Of a DNA stretch of 34,760 bases, positions 16,566-23,927 are shown one piece after another (positions within the stretch are counted from its first letter, which is position 1; each line of letters begins with the position of its first letter). Source of the stretch: an uncultured Dehalococcoidia bacterium. GTDB taxonomy: Bacteria; Chloroflexota; Dehalococcoidia; Lucifugimonadales; UBA1127. The notes under the pieces were generated by a model. The model had not been told where the DNA came from, searched no databases, and saw nothing but the letters and a program-made list of their open reading frames with translations. Location of the stretch: NCBI GenBank assembly GCA_913049785.1, contig CAJWXP010000022.1, positions 1-34,760 on the forward strand, given 5' to 3'. The position numbers were made by a program, and so were the translations under genes.

Positions 16566-17750
16566 ATGGAAAGTATTACTCAGGCTGTTGTTTTAGCTGC
16601 TGGTCGGGGTGAGCGTCTCTATCCATTGACGGCGAAGCGACCCAAAGTCATGTTGTGCGTCGCTAACAAACCCATTCTTGAATACGTAATCGATGCGTTG
16701 TCCTCTTCAGGTATAATCGATTTGATCATCATAGTTGGGTATTACTCTGAAAAAGTTCAAGAATACTTCGGATCAGGAGCTAATTTCGGAGTCAATATCA
16801 GATATTTGAAACAGGACAGCCAATTGGGCACATCCCATGCACTCTCGGTCGCAAGTGAGCTTTTGGAAGACCATTTCTTGGTCGTTCCAGCTGACAACAT
16901 TATTGATGCTGATATTCTCTCCAACATTCATACTACGAGCAGAAATGCAGCTTTGCTTGTATCAAATACGATGGGATCGCAGTATGGGGTAGCGATGGTA
17001 AAGAACGATTGTGTATTAGGCATTCTTGAAAAGCCAGAGGGAGTCGAAACAGGCCTAGTAAGCACAGGAATCTACAAATTTAGTAATGAAATTATCCCTT
17101 ACGTTCTAGATGAGTTGGATTTACCTACTGCCATCAATAGGTTCATCAACGATGGCTTTGAGGTCACTGCGGTGCGTGGACATGGCATATGGTCGGATGC
17201 AATTGATGCCTCGGATTTGATTCACGTAAACGCGGAGGTATCGACAAAGATAGAACCCCGGTTGGCCGGAACCATTGAAGACGGTGTATATATCACAGGG
17301 AACGTTTCAATCGGAATCAATTCTATTATTAGGAGCGGCTGCTATTTGGTTGGACCAGTCATTGTCGGAGACGGCTGTGAAATTGGTCCCAATTCAGTGT
17401 TGATGCCTTATTCAAGTCTAGGCCATCAAGTCACGGTCGAGGCGTTTGGATTGATTAAAAACAGTATCATCGGCAACTCCGTTCATATTAAGAGCCATTC
17501 CTCCGTTATTGACTCTGTAATTCTGCATGGTTGTTCCTTCGGATCTTTTTTTCACGCATCGGCGGGACCGAATATATACAATAGTGAATCTAGCGAACGA
17601 AACGTCAATTTAGGAGCAGTAGTCGGGGAATCAGTAAGAGTTGGATCCCACGTGACAATTGAAGCAGGGTGTCACATCGGACCTGACACTCGCATTGGAT
17701 CTAACAATATCGTGCGAAATAGCGTTCCGGCGAATACGTTAATCCTTTAA
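16566..17750 (+). CDS. Sugar-1-phosphate nucleotidylyltransferase with left-handed beta-helix domain (GlmU-like)
   Basis: 394 residues from the ATG at 16566, just before the conserved core; an earlier in-frame ATG at 16473 adds 31 atypical residues. AVVLAAGRGERLYPLTAKRP at 7-26 is the nucleotidyltransferase signature, and PADNIIDADI carries the metal Asp. From about residue 245 the hexapeptide-type repeats (GVYITGNVSIG, VGPVIVGDGCEIGPNS, VRVGSHVTIEAGCHIGPDTRIG) form a left-handed helix as in acyltransferases. The layout resembles archaeal/thermophile bifunctional GlmU-type enzymes that make UDP-GlcNAc, more than E. coli GlmU. The neighbouring glmS, 15 bases on, supports that pathway. Product specificity is inferred. 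Confidence 0.85.
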   Translation: MESITQAVVLAAGRGERLYPLTAKRPKVMLCVANKPILEYVIDALSSSGIIDLIIIVGYYSEKVQEYFGSGANFGVNIRYLKQDSQLGTSHALSVASELLEDHFLVVPADNIIDADILSNIHTTSRNAALLVSNTMGSQYGVAMVKNDCVLGILEKPEGVETGLVSTGIYKFSNEIIPYVLDELDLPTAINRFINDGFEVTAVRGHGIWSDAIDASDLIHVNAEVSTKIEPRLAGTIEDGVYITGNVSIGINSIIRSGCYLVGPVIVGDGCEIGPNSVLMPYSSLGHQVTVEAFGLIKNSIIGNSVHIKSHSSVIDSVILHGCSFGSFFHASAGPNIYNSESSERNVNLGAVVGESVRVGSHVTIEAGCHIGPDTRIGSNNIVRNSVPANTLIL

Positions 17751-17765
17751 GTTTGGAGTGGGAAA

Positions 17766-19559
17766 TTGTGTGGCATATTAGGTTGTTTTGGTTCTGAGAA
17801 TCCGTATTCATTAATCCGCTCATCTCTACAGCGCCTAGAATACAGGGGATACGATTCGTGCGGAGTAGCTATCTCCGATCGTGACAAAATACACTCCTAC
17901 AAAGTCAGTGGGCCGGTCTCGGGCCTCATCCAACGCGCCGAAATATCGGGAGCGATCAGTGGATTAGGTCACACACGCTGGGCTACCGTTGGGACCCCAT
18001 CAGCCGAGAATGCTCATCCTTTCATGGATTGCAACGCAGATATAGCAATTGTCCACAATGGTGATTTGGACAATTTTATCGAACTCAGGGAATCGCTGCT
18101 ACTGAGGGGCCACCATTTTTCCTCTGACACTGATAGTGAAGTGTTCGCACACCTAATTGAGGAATCTGAATCTAATTTAGAACCCATTCAAAGAGTCAAT
18201 AGCATTCTTTCAAAGGTGACGGGGTCATATGCCCTTGGTGTTCTTTTTAGGTCGAGTGGTGTCATCGTTGGCGCCAGGCATGAAAGCCCGTTGGTTATTG
18301 GGACAAATTCTTCGGGTGGTTTCCTGTGCTCTGACGTGCATGCTATCGCACCTTATGTGGATCATGTCATACATCTAGAAGACGGCGATTTAGCCCTCCT
18401 GGATACAACTGGAGTATCACTTTTCCACGGAGACAAGCCCGTTACTCGTACCTCTCATCCGGTCTCATGGGATCCTGCCGAGGTCGATAAAGCCGGTTTC
18501 GATCACTATTTTCTTAAAGAAGTCTTTGAGCAGCCCAAAATCATCCGCAATTCATTGGAAGGCCGAGTAAGGTTGACGAATCCAACGATCGATTTAGCCA
18601 ATGAATTACCGAACATGCCTATTACAGGCAAAATTGGAGTTTTTGGTTGTGGGTCAGCTTTCAATGCAGGATTATTGGGGGCAACCATTGTCTCTGAATT
18701 AATTGATCAGGAAGTTGGTGCACATGTATCTTCAAATTACAACCGCCGCCTATTGACTAAAGATTTGGCGCTCGCAGTATTCCTGTCACAATCTGGGGAG
18801 ACTGCTGACACTCTGGCAACACTCAAAGTTGCCAAATCTGCGGGAATTAAAACTATTGCAATCACAAACGTTCCCAACAGTTCAATTACGCGGCTGGCCG
18901 AATTCACTCTTCTGAATAAAGCTGGTTTAGAAGAAAGTGTAGGTGCTTCCAAAACATTCACCTCTCAAGTCATTGATTTCGTTCTTTTGTGTCTTTGGCT
19001 AAACCAGACTGATATCTCGTCGTTGAACGATACTATTGTCGACATGCATAATCTGTCGAACCATTTGGATCACATTCTCGACACATATCAATCAATGGAG
19101 GATATTGCTCTGACAATTAGCAATGCATCTTCGATTTTCATCATTGGCAAGAATCTGAGCTATCCGATTGCCCTGGAAGCAAGCTTAAAATTCAAGGAAT
19201 TAGCCTATATCCATGCTGAGGCGATAATGTCTGGGGAAATAAAGCATGGGACTTTCGCACTCTTGACAAGTGAGACGCCGGTTATTGCAATTGCAAAAAG
19301 CGGCGATCAATATAAGGATGTAGTGCAAACGGTTAGGGAAATAAAAGCGAGGAATGCCCCGGTCATCGTGATAACCGATCAGGCAGATGCATTTTTGAAC
19401 GTAGCTGATGCTGTAGTTACGGTAGAATCAAGTCTCCCTATTGGTTTTTCACTAGAGGCATCAATGATATTCCAGCTTCTTGCCTATCGTGCTGCGATTG
19501 CTAAAGGATGTCCTATTGACAGGCCTCGCAATTTGGCAAAAAGCGTGACGGTGAAGTAA
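17766..19559 (+). CDS. glmS: Glutamine--fructose-6-phosphate aminotransferase (isomerising)
   Basis: 597 residues. Start is a TTG at 17766 with GGAG seven bases upstream; the next codon gives Cys2, the N-terminal nucleophile of the glutaminase domain. LEYRGYDSCG, GHTRWATVG and VHNGDLDN (near 100) are class-II glutamine amidotransferase motifs. HYFLKEVFEQP near residue 245 starts the two SIS domains; SQSGETADTL binds sugar phosphate, and the C-terminus RPRNLAKSVTVK is typical. It makes glucosamine-6-phosphate, the first step to UDP-GlcNAc for peptidoglycan or polysaccharide. It probably forms an operon with the nucleotidyltransferase before it. AT-richer than the housekeeping genes elsewhere in the window. 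Confidence 0.97.
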   Translation: MCGILGCFGSENPYSLIRSSLQRLEYRGYDSCGVAISDRDKIHSYKVSGPVSGLIQRAEISGAISGLGHTRWATVGTPSAENAHPFMDCNADIAIVHNGDLDNFIELRESLLLRGHHFSSDTDSEVFAHLIEESESNLEPIQRVNSILSKVTGSYALGVLFRSSGVIVGARHESPLVIGTNSSGGFLCSDVHAIAPYVDHVIHLEDGDLALLDTTGVSLFHGDKPVTRTSHPVSWDPAEVDKAGFDHYFLKEVFEQPKIIRNSLEGRVRLTNPTIDLANELPNMPITGKIGVFGCGSAFNAGLLGATIVSELIDQEVGAHVSSNYNRRLLTKDLALAVFLSQSGETADTLATLKVAKSAGIKTIAITNVPNSSITRLAEFTLLNKAGLEESVGASKTFTSQVIDFVLLCLWLNQTDISSLNDTIVDMHNLSNHLDHILDTYQSMEDIALTISNASSIFIIGKNLSYPIALEASLKFKELAYIHAEAIMSGEIKHGTFALLTSETPVIAIAKSGDQYKDVVQTVREIKARNAPVIVITDQADAFLNVADAVVTVESSLPIGFSLEASMIFQLLAYRAAIAKGCPIDRPRNLAKSVTVK

Positions 19560-19584
19560 ATATAATATGGCCATTCCAAGTAAA

Positions 19585-20015
19585 TTAAATTCCAGTGGGT
19601 TTGCCGTAGATTGCTAAAGTTCCACTCAATTTGACACTAGTAGTTACTGGGACGGTACTTTTCGAGACAATAAGGTGATAGCCAGTAGCAGCTTGACCGA
19701 TATTACGGGCAACTTCTTCTATTTGTTTTATGTCAGCAGATCCATTCTCCAAAGACGGTGTCCCGACACACAATATTTGAATTGCGGACCATGCCAGACA
19801 GTTGCTTAACAAACTGCTGAAGCGAAGCTGACCAGTCCCCATATGCTTCTCCACGAGCTCGTTCAGCCCCTCTTCCAAAATGGCAGCTTTCCTTGTTCGA
19901 TCTGGGCCACTTTGGATTCATCTGAATCCATGCAAAGGATCTCGTGCCCCACTTCAGCAAGGCTTGCACCTGTAACAAGACCAACGTGACCAGTCCCGAT
20001 AATCGAAATTTTCAT
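19585..20015 (-). pseudogene. UDP-glucose 6-dehydrogenase remnant, frameshifted and 3'-truncated
   Basis: From the ATG at 20015 the minus strand reads MKISIIGTGHVGLVTGASLA, the Rossmann NAD site of UDP-glucose/GDP-mannose dehydrogenases, then GHEILCMDSDESKV, and stops after KRG. The next frame continues with EEGLNELVEKHMGTGQLRF, ILCVGTPSLENGSADI and IVSKSTVPVTT, all canonical family blocks. One more T in the T4 run (plus-strand A4 at 19877-19880) would restore the frame as PFLEEGLNEL. The frame then ends at 19585 after about 140 of some 430 residues; no catalytic Cys domain remains. Intact, it would supply UDP-glucuronate, consistent with the sugar-nucleotide neighbours. Confidence 0.88.
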
Positions 20016-20150
20016 CGCTGTATCCCAATCCTTTGAATTCTTAAGCCCATTTAATACTGACGTGCAGAGTTCGCCTGACTACCGGATGGACGACTACATT
20101 CAGCCAGACATTTGCAGTACCTTCACCATCCGAAATGTCGGTTTTCGCCG

Positions 20151-20180
20151 TTGACATCAGTCGATGACATCGGGTACCGT
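20151..20180 (+). promoter_or_regulatory. Possible promoter for yjbQ
   Basis: Perfect TTGACA at 20151-20156, 18 bases, then TACCGT at 20175-20180, a weak -10. It is the only strong -35 in the 245-base gap between the ugd remnant and the YjbQ gene. Confidence 0.35.
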
Positions 20181-20260
20181 ATCGTGGTCTGATGACCTAG
20201 GCACTAAGTACAAACCCAAACTCCAATCAAAGTGCATAGGAAAGAGGGGACGGCGAGACG

Positions 20261-20767
20261 GTGATTCGACAACAGGTGAATCAGAACGGGCTTCTTACCC
20301 ATATGCGAACGGCAGAATCGCCAATGCGTATATGCAACTTCCAAATCAGCTTGGAGACAACGAACGCCCCTGAATTTATAGACATCACCGACCAAGTTCT
20401 CGACTCGATCGTAGAGTCAAACATCACCATGGGCAATGTCCTTGTCTACTCAAAGCACACCACCGCGGCAATCAAGATCAACGAGATGGAGCCCCTTTTA
20501 CTTGAGGATTTGGCTCGCACCCTGGAGCACATCGCTCCCCGGGACGCTGACTACCGGCACAACGACTTCACCGTCCGGACCGTCAACATGAATGAGGATG
20601 AGTGCCCTAACGGCCACGCCCACTGCCAGCACCTGACTCTGGGTACAAGCGAGACCGTCCCCATCATCGATGGAGCAGTGCAGCTAGGTACCTACCAACG
20701 GGTGTTCTTCATCGAACTAGATCACCCCCGCCAGCGGGAATTTCTCATTCAGGTGATGGGGTACTAA
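20261..20767 (+). CDS. yjbQ: YjbQ/UPF0047 family protein
   Basis: 168 residues if the GTG at 20261 is used (GAGGGGA about ten bases upstream). ATGs at 20303 and 20324 would give the more usual 140-150 residues but lack ribosome sites. Diagnostic blocks: YSKHTTAAIKINE, NGHAHCQHLTLGTSE and GTYQRVFFIELDHPRQRE. The conserved His, Glu and Cys residues form the presumed metal or phosphate site. Members rescue thiamine-phosphate synthase mutants of E. coli through a weak side activity; the true role is unknown. It transcribes towards the unknown minus-strand operon. Confidence 0.93.
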   Translation: MIRQQVNQNGLLTHMRTAESPMRICNFQISLETTNAPEFIDITDQVLDSIVESNITMGNVLVYSKHTTAAIKINEMEPLLLEDLARTLEHIAPRDADYRHNDFTVRTVNMNEDECPNGHAHCQHLTLGTSETVPIIDGAVQLGTYQRVFFIELDHPRQREFLIQVMGY

Positions 20768-20784
20768 CCTTTCTCCTCTCACTT

Positions 20785-20811
20785 GATTGGCTCTGCGGCG
20801 AAGCCTCAATC
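20785..20811. terminator. Imperfect hairpin between convergent genes
   Basis: GATTGGCT at 20785-20792 pairs with AGCCTCAATC at 20802-20811 with a bulge. It lies just past the YjbQ stop. No clear T-run follows, so this is a weak terminator at best. Confidence 0.3.
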
Positions 20812-20853
20812 TCCCTATTGCCCTGATTCACGCTTCTAAAAACGGCTCCTCAA

Positions 20854-21555
20854 CTAGCGGGAAACCCCTGAGTTATGCATCACCTTCTTCACCAAATCTG
20901 GGTAATGCTCCTTGAGATCTTGTTCGTCGCGATCGAAGCTAACTGGCACAAAGTGCTTTGGATCCAGGCGAACCCGTTTTGCAGTATCCGGATTCTCCTC
21001 AACGGCTTCCCAATCCAAAAGCCACTCATTATCTAGCAGGTCATCGGCCGCCTCTGACGCTACCTGTTCTGTATCTGTTCCTGAGGCCGCCGTAGGGGAA
21101 GTAGAGGTGGTGTCGTGAGTGTGACTCTCAAAACCCCAAATAGCCGAATGTGCGTTCGCGATCATCGGCTCTATGCCTAGCTTACCAGCCACATCAACAA
21201 TGTAATTGAACACGGCTTTCGCATCCCCTGCCAGTACTGTGATCCGCTGCTTCCGGAGGGCAAGGGTTACATTGATACTCTTGAGCATCCCTTCGCCTTT
21301 TGGGGCACCATAGAAGGCTGTGAGATACTCTTCCTGCAATACCGACGCTGGGCCAAACAAGGTCACCGAACTCCCTACCAAATCGAGGTGGCATCGCCTC
21401 GTTAGCAGTAGCTCCTGTTCCAGGATTTCGACATGTAGCTGAGACGTGAGGGATCCAAGCGTATCAAGCATGTAGCTCAGGATCTCGTTCTCACGAATCA
21501 TCGCTTTGTAGCGCTGCGCCTCTTCCGGTGACAAAGCACCTAGCATGGCGCGCAA
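20854..21555 (-). CDS. Hypothetical protein, probably the distal part of a frame-broken gene
   Basis: 233 residues from a TTG at 21555 that has no ribosome site. The open frame actually extends upstream to a TGA at about 21586, reading VTPVLSPAELRAMLGALSPEEA. The 34-codon ORF before it contains a similar FSPEDKARL block, so the two probably formed one protein joined by a +1 shift. The middle has a possible beta-rich segment (LLTRRCHLDLVGSSVTLFGP; LKSINVTLALRKQRITVLAG). An acidic Ser/Thr-rich linker (about 145-175) and a charged C-terminus follow. No family recognised; size and operon partners would fit a phage- or plasmid-type accessory gene, which is a guess. Confidence 0.5.
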   Translation of the reverse strand: MRAMLGALSPEEAQRYKAMIRENEILSYMLDTLGSLTSQLHVEILEQELLLTRRCHLDLVGSSVTLFGPASVLQEEYLTAFYGAPKGEGMLKSINVTLALRKQRITVLAGDAKAVFNYIVDVAGKLGIEPMIANAHSAIWGFESHTHDTTSTSPTAASGTDTEQVASEAADDLLDNEWLLDWEAVEENPDTAKRVRLDPKHFVPVSFDRDEQDLKEHYPDLVKKVMHNSGVSR

Positions 21556-21556
21556 T

Positions 21557-21661
21557 TCAGCCGGTGAGAGAACCGGCGTGACCTGATATCACCAACCTAG
21601 CCTTGTCCTCAGGTGAGAAGTTCTCGATAATGTCTCGGACACGCTGCTCAGGGTCAGTCAT
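21557..21661 (-). CDS. 34-codon ORF with a strong ribosome site, upstream of and out of frame with the 233-residue ORF
   Basis: ATG at 21661, preceded by AGGAGG in the last codons of the upstream gene, with two bases between that gene's stop and this start. The peptide starts MTDPEQRVRDIIENFSPEDK and ends SGHAGSLTG. Its TGA is one base before the TTG of the next ORF. A 6-bp hairpin, GCCGGT-TCTCTC-ACCGGC (21577-21560), sits immediately before the stop. It is either a short coupling ORF or the true N-terminus of the 233-residue protein after a frame break. Confidence 0.55.
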   Translation of the reverse strand: MTDPEQRVRDIIENFSPEDKARLVISGHAGSLTG

Positions 21662-21663
21662 TC

Positions 21664-22038
21664 CTACCTCCTCTGGTTCACCACCCTCTTTTCCATGGCG
21701 GTGAGCCGCCTTTCAAATTCCTCTGTCTTCGTCAGCCTGCTGTTTACTTGCAATAGATATGCCGCTGCGTTAGCAGTCTTGGCATCGATCGCTCCGGAAA
21801 CCAGCCCTTCAAGCACACTCCTCACGACGCCGCGAGCCTCCTCGGGACCCAACGGTTCCCCGATGGGGATAAACACAGAACGGCGACTCCCACCCCGCAG
21901 AGCAGCATCCTTCCTCAGGTCAGTCTGCGATGGGTCATGCCAGAAGCAGGGCCCCGACTCCATGGCGTATGCTCTACAAGCCAGACCGTCGACGCGGTCG
22001 GCTGTACACTTACGTCTGGTGTCCTTCAGGTCTGCCAT
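21664..22038 (-). CDS. Small Cys/His-motif protein, leaderless, first gene of an unknown operon
   Basis: 124 residues. The N-terminus has RRKCTADRVDGLACRAYAME followed by GPCFWHDP, a Cys-x9-Cys then Cys-x3-His pattern that suits a small zinc site. Similar short motifs occur at the start of many bacterial and phage proteins of unknown role. The C-terminal half is helical and charged (GPEEARGVVRSVLEGLVSG; EEFERRLTAMEKRVV) and may be a coiled coil. There is no ribosome site at the ATG at 22038, but a strong promoter places transcription start at the codon. The next ORF begins two bases after its stop. Confidence 0.65.
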   Translation of the reverse strand: MADLKDTRRKCTADRVDGLACRAYAMESGPCFWHDPSQTDLRKDAALRGGSRRSVFIPIGEPLGPEEARGVVRSVLEGLVSGAIDAKTANAAAYLLQVNSRLTKTEEFERRLTAMEKRVVNQRR

Positions 22039-22046
22039 TCAATTAG

Positions 22047-22075
22047 CCTATAAGCCCTCAGAAGTGGCCTGTCAA
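22047..22075 (-). promoter_or_regulatory. Strong promoter for a leaderless transcript
   Basis: On the minus strand a perfect TTGACA (22075-22070), 17 bases, then TATAGG (22052-22047), then eight bases to the ATG at 22038. Predicted transcription start is within two bases of the start codon. The remaining gap up to the lspA start (22076-22365) holds nothing else I can support. Confidence 0.7.
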
Positions 22076-22365
22076 CCGGGTATTTTGCTACAAAGCAGAA
22101 CAGGTATTCGCCAGCTTTTGCAGAGGGACATCTGGCGACCTCCACCCACTCGGCAACCAGGGCCCCTACCACTAGTCCATCAAAACTGGGCATCGGTTGC
22201 CAATAAATTTACATAATGTTCGATTTAGCTAGAACGCCGCAACGTTATGTCCAGTTATTGACTCCCTGGATACGCTATCATCAAGGTATCGATATTACTA
22301 AGTAATGGGTATAGGGAGACGGGGGTCGATACCATGGTATCTTGGGTCGCGAGGAGAATACTGCT

Positions 22366-22950
22366 TTGGTAGGTAATCCGACATTGGGCCAGGCCACTGC
22401 CCTCCAGAAACCCAAGATCTACCGTGACCTGCTACTGATACCAGTGTTCGCGGTGGTTGTGATCGTCGACCAGATCACCAAAGCCCTGATCCGGAGCAAC
22501 CTCCGTCTGCACGAGTCCGTACCTGACGATGGTTTCTTCCGCTTCACCTACACCACCAATACCGGCGCGGTGTTCGGCGTCTTCTCTGACCAGACGTTTA
22601 TCATGACCATAGCTTCATTTGTCGGCGTGGGCATTCTTCTGTACTTCTACCATTCCCACTCCGGGTCTGAGCGCCTGTTGCGAATCAGCCTGGGCCTGTT
22701 GCTCGGCGGCGCCATAGGGAACCTGATAGACAGGATATGGCTTGGCAAAGTGACGGACTTCATAGACGTGGGGCCGTGGCCGATCTTCAACCTGGCAGAT
22801 TCAGCCATCGTCGTCGGCATCGGAGTACTGGTGGGGATGTTCCTGTTCGAGGGCGAGAAGCCTGCTGTAGCGAAAGAAGGGGGCCAGCCCTCTTCCACGG
22901 AGTTGGAGGCCCACCCCATCCAAGGAGAACCTGTTGGCGACGACGAGTAA
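22366..22950 (+). CDS. lspA: Lipoprotein signal peptidase (signal peptidase II)
   Basis: 194 residues from a TTG at 22366, chosen over the TTG at 22342 because GAGGAG at 22351-22356 fits only the later one. Four membrane helices are visible. TNTGAVFG is the family's N-terminal block. GNLIDR (Asp near 122) and FNLADS (Asp near 145) hold the two catalytic aspartates. It cleaves the signal peptide of diacylglyceryl-modified prolipoproteins in the membrane. The C-terminal extension rich in Glu, Gly and Pro makes it longer than the usual 150-170 residues. Its last 17 bases overlap rluD, so the two genes are translationally linked. Confidence 0.95.
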   Translation: MVGNPTLGQATALQKPKIYRDLLLIPVFAVVVIVDQITKALIRSNLRLHESVPDDGFFRFTYTTNTGAVFGVFSDQTFIMTIASFVGVGILLYFYHSHSGSERLLRISLGLLLGGAIGNLIDRIWLGKVTDFIDVGPWPIFNLADSAIVVGIGVLVGMFLFEGEKPAVAKEGGQPSSTELEAHPIQGEPVGDDE

Positions 22951-23845
22951 GACCCAAGAATTCTCCGTCCTTAAGACCGGGTTGCGCCTGGACCTATTCT
23001 TGGGGTTCTGCTGCCCGGACATGACGCGTTCTAGATTGGCAAACCTGATTCGGGATGGCCTAGGCACAATCAACGGGCACCCCGCCAGGCCTTCGCAGAA
23101 GGTGCGCAGCGGCGACGTCGTCGCACTGACCATCCCTCCGCCGATGCCGCTGGATCTGGAGCCGGAAGACATCCCTATAAACATCCTGTACGAGGACGAT
23201 GACCTGATGGTGGTGGACAAGCCCTGGGGCCTCACCGTCCATCCTGCGCCGGGACATCCATCACACACGCTGGTCAATGCGCTGCTGGCTCTTCGGCCAA
23301 ACCTCTCCGGCATCGGCGGTGTACAGCGACCCGGTATCGTGCATCGACTCGATAAAGACACCTCCGGCCTGATGCTGGTGGCCAAGAACGATGCTGCTCA
23401 CAACTCGCTGGCGGGACAGCTTCAAAAGAGGCACATCCACAAACGCTACCTGGCCCTTGTTTGGGGAAGCCCTGACCCTGCCTCGGGGGTCGTTGATGAA
23501 GCCATCGCCAGAGACCCGCGGAACCGCAAGCGCATGGCAGTGGTAGCCGACGGGCGAGCATCCACCACAAACTACGCCACGCTGGAAGTCTTTCCTGACG
23601 TCAGCTTGGTTGAGGCCAGACCAGTGACAGGTCGCACTCACCAGATACGCGTCCACCTGACGTCTATTGGACATCCACTGGTGGGAGACGCCCTGTACAG
23701 CAACAGGAAGACGGACCTGGTTGAGCGACAGTTCCTCCACGCGGAGACGCTGGAGTTCCAACTCCCGTCTAACGGTGAGACTATGCAAATCACAGCACCG
23801 CTTCCCGCTGACCTTCAAGGCGCTCTGGATATTCTTCGAAAATGA
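22934..23845 (+). CDS. rluD: RluA/RluD family pseudouridine synthase
   Basis: 303 residues from a TTG at 22934 with AAGGAG seven bases upstream, inside the end of lspA. The N-terminal S4-like RNA-binding region (RLDLFL, SRLANLIRDGLGTINGHPAR) is followed by the catalytic core. HRLDKDTSG at 137-145 contains the catalytic Asp140. ALVWG, RPVTGRTHQIRVHL and GHPLVGDALY are family blocks. It probably modifies 23S rRNA, with RluD sites in helix 69 the likeliest, though RluC-type specificity cannot be excluded. The lspA-rluD overlap is a common bacterial arrangement. Confidence 0.92.
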   Translation: MATTSKTQEFSVLKTGLRLDLFLGFCCPDMTRSRLANLIRDGLGTINGHPARPSQKVRSGDVVALTIPPPMPLDLEPEDIPINILYEDDDLMVVDKPWGLTVHPAPGHPSHTLVNALLALRPNLSGIGGVQRPGIVHRLDKDTSGLMLVAKNDAAHNSLAGQLQKRHIHKRYLALVWGSPDPASGVVDEAIARDPRNRKRMAVVADGRASTTNYATLEVFPDVSLVEARPVTGRTHQIRVHLTSIGHPLVGDALYSNRKTDLVERQFLHAETLEFQLPSNGETMQITAPLPADLQGALDILRK

Positions 23846-23874
23846 ATGTTGGCACCAATAGCATTTTCTGCGCC

Positions 23875-23916
23875 GGGGCGTAAAATATGTCCACTTCTCT
23901 ACCTCGTATCTATACA
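23875..23916 (+). promoter_or_regulatory. dnaG upstream motif and -10 candidate
   Basis: GGGGCGTAAAAT at 23875-23886, ACCTCGTAT at 23901-23909, then TATACA at 23911-23916, eleven bases before the dnaG ATG. The two words recur in the same order before the 7283 gene. If TATACA is the -10, the leader is only a few bases long. Confidence 0.4.
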
Positions 23917-23927
23917 CTGAGAGCGCA

